A stretch of DNA of 64,000 bases from Planococcus antarcticus DSM 14505 (GTDB taxonomy: Bacteria > Bacillota > Bacilli > Bacillales_A > Planococcaceae). Every line of letters begins with the position of its first letter. The stretch's first letter is position 1. Where the stretch lies: positions 2,794,501 to 2,858,500 of the forward strand of contig NZ_CP016534.2 of assembly GCF_001687565.2 (NCBI RefSeq). The letters run 5' to 3'. Of the stretch, positions 58,156 to 64,000 are shown piece after piece. The translations under genes were made by a program, and so were the position numbers. The notes beneath the pieces are model-generated. The model ran no database searches, was not told the origin of the DNA, and was given only the letters and a program-made list of their open reading frames with translations.

Positions 58156-61100
58156 TTAACGAAAATCTTCATTCATCGCACGTGCTAAGAACACGGAATA
58201 CTCTGCTCTCGTCGTTGGCTCACCAGGATGGAATGTCTTATCTGGATATCCGGTGGTAATGCCATTCTCATATAATCCTGAGATATAGCCTTTTGCCCAA
58301 TGACCTGCTTTGACATCACTGAAATGATTTTTGTCGCTGGCATTCAGTTTGTAAGCAATACTGATAACCTTGGCCATTTCAGCACGCTTCAGCACATCGT
58401 TTGGTGCAAACGTACCATCCGGATTACCGGTAAACAAGCCTGCTTTAGAAACTGCTGCAATGTAGTCTTTGCCCCAGTGTTTGTTCGAAACATCTTTGTA
58501 GCCAGATGGAACGTCTTTAACTGGTAAGTCGAGTGCCAAAGCTAACATTTTTGCTGCTTCTGCGCGTGTCGTGTTCTTTTCGGGTTGGAAACTACCGTTC
58601 GGGTAGCCACCAATGATTTGATCATCCGCTAGGTACATGATTTTATCTAGTGCCCAGTGTGTCAGCTTCAAATCAGGATAGTTGCCATCTACTACTGTGA
58701 CTGGAATCGCTTTACTGCTATTTCCAGCAGCATCTGTTGCAGTTATGGAAATTTTTGTTCCGATCTTTTGTTTAGCAATGGTCACTTCATACGTACCTTT
58801 TGCATCCGTCGTTGCGGTTCCGATAGATTTCGTACCCGCTTTGACTTCAATTTTAGCATCCGCTTCCGCTGTACCAATAATGCGTGTGGAATAGTGCGTT
58901 ACTTTATTCTTCAGTTTAAGCGCTGGTGCGGTGCCATCGACAACGATGACTTCTTTTGCTTCACTAGTATTTCCTTCTTTATCCACGGCAGTAATCGCTA
59001 TGACAGTGCCAGCTTTTTGTTTCGAAATATCTGCTGAATACGTTCCGACTGCACTTGCTGTAGTTGTACCGACTTGTTTACTTCCTACTTTAACTATAAT
59101 TTTGGAAGTCGCTTCCGCTGTTCCTGTTACAACAGTAGATTGATCTGTTACTTTGTTTACTGTCGGCATGTCAGGAGCAGCTGCTTCAAGAACCACTGTT
59201 TCTTTAACAGAACTAATATTGCCCCCAACATCCATTGATGTCACTTGGATTTTGGTTCCGGCTTTTTGTGCGGCTATAGCTACTTTGTATTTGCCATCTC
59301 CGTCTACTGTTCCAGCTCCCAATTCTTTACCTTCCGATTTAATGGAAATAAAAGAAGCTATTTCACCAGTTCCGGTAACGGCTATCGATTTGTCTGTCAC
59401 TTTGTCGACTGTTGGAATTAAGGGTGCTGTTGCATCCAATACAGTGACGTCTTTTGACGGGCTAACATTTCCTGATGCATCTGTAGCAGTTACGCTTAAT
59501 TTGGTTCCCGCTTTTTGTTTTGCAATCGTCGTTGCAAAGCCTCCATCAGCATTCGCTTTTGCTTTGCCAATCTCAGTAGCTCCAGCTTTCACAACAATAA
59601 TAGAACCTGCTTCTGCAGTACCTTTTACAGTTGTTGATTTGTCTGTTACTTCTGCTACTGTCGGTAAAGCAGGTGCAGTGGTATCTTTCACCTTGATTTC
59701 TGTCGTTTCACTAACATTTCCTGACTGATCAGTAGAATTAATTGCTAACAGAGTTCCAGCTTTTTGCTTTACAATCACAACAGAATAACTGCCATTTGCT
59801 GCAGTTGTAGCTTCCCCCAATAAAACACCTTTCACTTTTACTGTTACGAGTGAATTTGCTTCTGCAGTTCCAGTTACTTTAACCGCGTTTTCTGTTACTC
59901 CATTTACTTTTGGTTTTGCAGGGGCTGTTGCATCTTTCACTATAAGATCTGCGGGTTCACTAATATTCCCAGCGTCATCCATCACATTAAGTGAAAGTTT
60001 TGTACCCGCTGCAAATGGAACGATCGGTCTTTCAAAATTTCCGTTTCCGTCTACCCAAGCAGTATCAATGATGCTATCATTTGCTAAAACTGTTAATACA
60101 GTGTTCGGTTCAGCCGATCCTATAATGGATGTTGATTGATCTGTTACTTCATGGACTTCCGGTTTTTCTGGAGCTGTATTATCCGAAACAATGACTTCTA
60201 GCGCTTCACTTTCATTATTGTATGAATCTACCACAGATATATATAATTTAGTTCCGGCAGTTTGTTTCGAAATTGGTACTTCAAAAACAGAATAACTTGA
60301 GTATCCCTCTGCTGAACCAATGACATTTCCTGACTCGTTACGAATCATTATCTTTCCATTATCAATATAAAACGGAAGAAAACCACGAACGGTAGTTGCG
60401 TAATCTTGAATAGGATCAACTACTGGTGCAGGAATATCTATAACTTTCACCGCTTGTTTAGCATTCACTAAACCATTTCCGTAAATGTAATCTCTACCGT
60501 AGTCTCCTAAGTCTTTTGCAGTGGAAAGCAATCGATCGACTACTTCAGTATTCGTCAAATTGGGCTCATTGGCCATAACCAATGCTGCTACACCAGCAAC
60601 GACTGGTGAGGCCATTGAGGTCCCACTCATCCAACCGCCAGAACCATAAGGAAGTATCGAATAGATGGAACTTCCCGGTGCTACAACATCAACGTCATAT
60701 CCATAGTTTGAGAAATAAGACTGATAATCTGAAGAGTCGGTTGATCCCACCGAAATGACATTGTCATAAGCAGATGGATAATGAGTACGACTAGTCGCAT
60801 CATTTCCTGCAGAAGCTATGATAACTAATCCACTTTGATAAGCATACTGAATGGCATTATTGTATTGAGTACTATAATTGTAGCTGCCTAAGCTCATATT
60901 AATGATATCGGCCCCCGCCCACACAGCTTGGTAAATGCCTTCAATCACATCTGACGTATAGGCAGTTTCTCCAACAAAAACATCGATTGGCATAATGCTC
61001 GTTTTTGGAGCTACTCCAGCACCGAACTCGTAATTGTCAATTGAGCTGCCAATTATGCCAGCAACATGTGTGCCATGATCATCTACACTAAAACCCGAAT

Positions 61101-61602
61101 CTGCCGTAGTATGCGGCTTGACAATCTGCTCCTTAAGATCTGGATGATTAATATCAAAACCTGAATCCAATACCGCAACAACGACATCCGAAGATCCCAT
61201 CGTTTTATCCCAAGCTCTTTCAGTCTCTATATTTTTATGATGATATTGATAATAGTTGAAATAAGGATCGTTTGGTGTGTATGTTAGCTGAACCAAGTGA
61301 TCAGGTTCTACACTTTCAATATCTTTTCTTGCTTCTAATTCTTCTATATACGTGTTAACCGTTTCTCCCTCTGGAACTTTTAAAGTTGCGATTTCCTCGG
61401 TGTCTACAGTTTTTACGCTCACCACATCCAAGTCAGTCATTTCACTTGTCGTGTCTTCTTTAAACGTGACGATCACTTGGTCTGTTTCTACTTCTTGCGT
61501 GACAAGCGGCTTTTCTTCTTCAGCGTATACAGTTGTCCCCAATGTACTGGACAACAATACAACGCTCAGTAACACAGATGAAACCTTCATGCTCTTTTTC
61601 AT
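58156..61602 (-). CDS. S8 subtilase with six Ig-like repeats and SLH anchor
   Basis: A 1148-residue cell-surface protease. Signal peptide (1-27, VYAEE), inhibitor-like propeptide (about 40-105), subtilisin domain with Asp146 in VAVLDSGFD, His176 in DDHGTHVAG and Ser (about residue 330) in MSGTSMASP. From about residue 500 six repeats of about 83 residues follow, each with AP..P.V..VTD.ST, TGTAEA, KQKAGT and D.SGN..E (Big-type adhesin repeats). Three SLH modules at the end (GGYPNGSFQPEKNTTRAE; GNPDGTFAPNDVLKRAE; GYPDKTFHPGEPTTRAE) attach it to the wall. All catalytic residues are present. It would process proteins at the surface. Confidence 0.95.
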   Translation of the reverse strand: MKKSMKVSSVLLSVVLLSSTLGTTVYAEEEKPLVTQEVETDQVIVTFKEDTTSEMTDLDVVSVKTVDTEEIATLKVPEGETVNTYIEELEARKDIESVEPDHLVQLTYTPNDPYFNYYQYHHKNIETERAWDKTMGSSDVVVAVLDSGFDINHPDLKEQIVKPHTTADSGFSVDDHGTHVAGIIGSSIDNYEFGAGVAPKTSIMPIDVFVGETAYTSDVIEGIYQAVWAGADIINMSLGSYNYSTQYNNAIQYAYQSGLVIIASAGNDATSRTHYPSAYDNVISVGSTDSSDYQSYFSNYGYDVDVVAPGSSIYSILPYGSGGWMSGTSMASPVVAGVAALVMANEPNLTNTEVVDRLLSTAKDLGDYGRDYIYGNGLVNAKQAVKVIDIPAPVVDPIQDYATTVRGFLPFYIDNGKIMIRNESGNVIGSAEGYSSYSVFEVPISKQTAGTKLYISVVDSYNNESEALEVIVSDNTAPEKPEVHEVTDQSTSIIGSAEPNTVLTVLANDSIIDTAWVDGNGNFERPIVPFAAGTKLSLNVMDDAGNISEPADLIVKDATAPAKPKVNGVTENAVKVTGTAEANSLVTVKVKGVLLGEATTAANGSYSVVIVKQKAGTLLAINSTDQSGNVSETTEIKVKDTTAPALPTVAEVTDKSTTVKGTAEAGSIIVVKAGATEIGKAKANADGGFATTIAKQKAGTKLSVTATDASGNVSPSKDVTVLDATAPLIPTVDKVTDKSIAVTGTGEIASFISIKSEGKELGAGTVDGDGKYKVAIAAQKAGTKIQVTSMDVGGNISSVKETVVLEAAAPDMPTVNKVTDQSTVVTGTAEATSKIIVKVGSKQVGTTTASAVGTYSADISKQKAGTVIAITAVDKEGNTSEAKEVIVVDGTAPALKLKNKVTHYSTRIIGTAEADAKIEVKAGTKSIGTATTDAKGTYEVTIAKQKIGTKISITATDAAGNSSKAIPVTVVDGNYPDLKLTHWALDKIMYLADDQIIGGYPNGSFQPEKNTTRAEAAKMLALALDLPVKDVPSGYKDVSNKHWGKDYIAAVSKAGLFTGNPDGTFAPNDVLKRAEMAKVISIAYKLNASDKNHFSDVKAGHWAKGYISGLYENGITTGYPDKTFHPGEPTTRAEYSVFLARAMNEDFR

Positions 61603-61802
61603 TTAACTATCTCCCTTGGGTTATCAAATAAGTCTTACTGTTTTATATTTCCTTAGATATTATACTTTGTGCCTACAAATAAGTATATAGCGTAATTAAA
61701 AAGGTTTACAAAATAATAAAATACATATTTTTATCAAATAAAAAAACAAGTAAATGAGGAATTTTGAATTCCAAATCGACTTGTTCATATATTGAACGTA
61801 TT

Positions 61803-62081
61803 TTACTTAGTCAAAACTTTTTGTTCCAGCAATTTCTTTTCAAACAACTCCAGCAACTGATCTCTCAGCTCTGGACGCTTCAAAGCAAACTCAATCGTCG
61901 TCTCAATAAAGCCGAACTTCTCGCCCACATCAAACCGCTGTCCTTCAAACTCATAAGCATAAACAGACTGCACTTCGTTGAGTTTCTGAATCGCATCCGT
62001 CAACTGGATTTCTCCACCTGCACCTAGTTGATGCTCTCCTAAATAGTCAAAGATTTCTGGAGTCAGAATATAACGGCCCAT
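61803..62081 (-). pseudogene. 3' fragment of a second galU gene
   Basis: Encodes 92 residues matching the C-terminal third of GalU ([20 protein letters not shown] ... [20 protein letters not shown]) with only scattered changes from the full copy at 9812. The nucleotide-binding N-terminal two thirds are absent. The sequence changes abruptly into a REP3-type repeat at about 62086. It is a truncated duplicate; the short open frame is unlikely to be functional. Confidence 0.85.
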
Positions 62082-62085
62082 TAAT

Positions 62086-62165
62086 GCCTGTTCCCAGGGA
62101 ACCGCACAATTATTGTCGTGAATTGTCAGAATTCTGTAGAATTGTTTCTTTTCCAGGGACGCGAA
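62086..62165. repeat. REP3-type repeat abutting the galU fragment
   Basis: TTCCCAGGGAACCGCACAATT, then AATTGTCAGAATTCTGTAGA and TTTCTTTTCCAGGGACGCGA. Confidence 0.7.
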
Positions 62166-62685
62166 CTATGAATTATAATTATGAATTATTGGGTTCACGG
62201 GAATGGAGTTTCTTTGTCATGCAATTGTCGTGAAATGTCAAAATCATGTAGAATTTTTTCTTTTCCTGGGACGCGATTTATTCTCTTAACAATAAAACAT
62301 GTAGCCTGTTCTGACAATTGTATAAGCAGAGAAGTTTGATTTTGCAAAAACGAGTGCAGAGCATTGCAAAGCTTTATTCATAGCTAGTACAGACTTCAAG
62401 TTAATTTGACATGGAGCCTATACGATTATGACTCACGAGCTGAGAAGCCAGTCTTTTTAAAGTTTCGCCTTTGCCCAAGCAGGCTATCACGCTCGCCTCT
62501 CCATGTATAATCATGGCTAAACCGTTATGTATTTTTTTTTGCAAACCGTTGTTGTATGTGGTGCATTTATATATATTGTTATTTTGTAATAGAGAGAAAT
62601 TTAATTAATAAAATATTTCGACAACTACTTCGCTTTCCTCTACACTGGTATTGCTGGATAATTTATTTAGAAGAGAGGGATTTGT
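62166..62685. other. Intergenic region before comM copy 2
   Basis: A second REP3 unit lies at 62195-62280. Then a CTCTTAACAATAAAACA segment (62282-62298) also found at 50955-50972. Around 62409-62506 an 8-bp inverted repeat ACATGGAG / CTCCATGT encloses 82 bases with further short stems, possibly a structured RNA. No gene is seen. Confidence 0.45.
62195..62280. repeat. REP3-type repeat, second copy
   Basis: GGGTTCACGGGAATGGAG, a variable middle with CAATTGTCGTGAAATGTCA, and TTTCTTTTCCTGGGACGCGA. Confidence 0.65.
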
Positions 62686-64000
62686 ATATCAAACTATATT
62701 TACAGTGTCGGCATGAGCGGCCTCTCCGGCCAAGTGATCCGGGTCGAGGCGACCGTGCGGGAAGACAAAGAACAATGCATCATCATCGGCTTGCCAGATG
62801 TGTCGATCAAGGAGTCACGCGAACGGATTCTGAATTGCCTACATGCACTAAAAAAAGACATCGACATGAAGAAAATCACCATTCACTTATCCCCTGCCGA
62901 TGTTAAAAAGCAAGGCACTTCGTATGACGCGGCGATGCTTTTGGCGGTGTTGCAAGCGATGACGAAAAAACCGTTGGAGATACCGGAAAAGACCTGCTTT
63001 ATTGCCGCATTGACGTTGAACGGCGAACTGACGACGTTCCACAGTATGATTCCAACGATTCACCAAGCCATTTTACTCGGTTTTAAACGCATCTACATTC
63101 CACCTATTGAAATCTCCCTGTTTGCGCAAGCTGCGGATGTTGAATTGATTCGTATGCCGGACATGCCCTCTTTACTTTCCCACTTAAGCGGAAAACCTTC
63201 CTTGTTTGATGAAGACCTCACGCTATTAACACCCGAAACATTTTACGAAGATCATGAAAAAGTTCCTCATGTGTGTTTCTCTGCGATTCGCGGTCACGAC
63301 GAGGCGAAACGCGCGCTATTGCTTGCGGCGGCTGGTGGTCATCACGTATTGATGAGCGGTCCACCGGGATGTGGGAAAAGTTTGCTAGCGAATGCGTTTC
63401 ATACGATTTTGCCCGACTTGGCACATGACGAGATTTTAGAAGTGTATAGCATTTATCAACTGGCTAAACAAGCACGGTCGTTATCCGAGCGTCCACCGTT
63501 TCGCAGTCCGCATCATTCTTCTTCAGAAGGTGCGATTATTGGCGGTGGACGGTACCCGAAGCCGGGCGAAATGTCGCTGGCGCATCGCGGAGTGTTATTC
63601 TTGGACGAATTAGGCCATTTTCCGCGGCGCGTTATCGATACGTTACGGCAGCCACTCGAAAGCGGGTTTGCCGTGGTTAACCGCGTTGAAGGATCTGACC
63701 AGTTTCCGGCAGCAATTAACTTGATCGCCGCGACCAACCCGTGTCCGTGCGGCTATTACGGCTCTCATGAAAAATATTGCACGTGCGGGGACAAAGTACG
63801 GTTGAAGTACATGCAGAAAATCACCGGCCCCATCATCGACCGGGTGGATTTTGTGCTGGAGATGAAAAATCAGGGTGTGTTGGCACAACCAACTGCCGTC
63901 ACGTCCGAAGAACTGCGCAAGCTGACAGCGGCTGCACGTACTCGCCAGCGAATCCGTTACGGCGCCAATTACACCAATGCCATTGTGCCGATTAAGCTGT
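62686..64000 (+). CDS. comM: comM-like Mg-chelatase/AAA+ ATPase (copy 2), 5' part
   Basis: An open frame running off the window end. The ChlI-like N-domain (SVGMSGLSGQVIRVEATVRE, CIIIGLPDVSIKESRERI) is followed by Walker A in LMSGPPGCGKSLLANAF, Walker B in VLFLDELGHFPRRVID, and the zinc-like CPCGYYGSHEKYCTCG. About 438 of roughly 500 residues are visible, uninterrupted. It belongs to the ComM/YifB family, a hexameric helicase aiding DNA integration in transformation. The family N-terminus would place the start at ATA 62686 (6 nt after GAGAGGG); the first ATG (62713) lacks a ribosome binding site. The same odd start occurs in the broken copy. Confidence 0.88.
   Translation, partial: MSNYIYSVGMSGLSGQVIRVEATVREDKEQCIIIGLPDVSIKESRERILNCLHALKKDIDMKKITIHLSPADVKKQGTSYDAAMLLAVLQAMTKKPLEIPEKTCFIAALTLNGELTTFHSMIPTIHQAILLGFKRIYIPPIEISLFAQAADVELIRMPDMPSLLSHLSGKPSLFDEDLTLLTPETFYEDHEKVPHVCFSAIRGHDEAKRALLLAAAGGHHVLMSGPPGCGKSLLANAFHTILPDLAHDEILEVYSIYQLAKQARSLSERPPFRSPHHSSSEGAIIGGGRYPKPGEMSLAHRGVLFLDELGHFPRRVIDTLRQPLESGFAVVNRVEGSDQFPAAINLIAATNPCPCGYYGSHEKYCTCGDKVRLKYMQKITGPIIDRVDFVLEMKNQGVLAQPTAVTSEELRKLTAAARTRQRIRYGANYTNAIVPIKL

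Overview
The window looks like a chromosomal segment of a moderately low-GC Gram-positive bacterium of the Planococcus/Planomicrobium group. The protein sequences have a Caryophanaceae feel, ribosome binding sites are strong AGGAGG type, terminators are classical hairpins with T-runs, and there are S-layer homology domains, a class D-like sortase, an LtaS-family enzyme and YndM/DUF2512. This is a judgement from sequence character, not from a database search. I saw no rRNA or tRNA gene and no classical CRISPR array.

Layout. 0-11 kb is a cell-envelope block: galE, a membrane-anchored beta-helix protein, a VanZ-like protein, two FemAB-like acyltransferases, a polysaccharide deacetylase, an LTA-synthase-like enzyme and galU. 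11-19 kb holds a membrane MHYT-PAS-GGDEF-EAL regulator, a CPA1 antiporter, an Xre regulator, an SGNH-fold protein that lacks its catalytic Ser and His, and a carboxyethylornithine-synthase-like enzyme that probably starts at ATT. 19-29 kb holds a third FemAB-like protein next to a PLP-fold aminotransferase-like protein, a formamidase/amidase group, a frameshifted ABC ATPase behind a trypsin-endonuclease fusion, and an aldo/keto reductase. 29-44 kb holds a UvrD-like helicase whose LexA-like tail is cut by an in-frame stop, a 1386-residue TPR/C39-like protein, a SEC-C protein, twin SLH proteins and a HEPN-like protein. 44-50 kb holds a sortase with a candidate substrate, proBA and a truncated threonine aldolase. 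50-64 kb is an accessory zone: a split HipA-like kinase/HIRAN pair, a HigBA-type toxin-antitoxin pair, a broken comM followed by a REP-associated transposase, a nucleotidyltransferase module, an SLH subtilase, a galU fragment and a second, intact comM running off the end.

The most unusual signal is non-coding. At least seven intergenic places carry short arrays of a 7-10 bp core repeated at almost exactly 21 bp (20 bp in one), that is two DNA helical turns. Intervening sequence is not conserved, and different loci use different cores. Most arrays start just after a stop codon or terminator. Separately, one family of palindromic repeats (TGCCTGGCA centre) and one family with a GCTCACAGGGACGCG core are scattered from 38 to 62 kb around the REP-associated transposase. 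They sit flush on stop codons and have truncated at least two genes.
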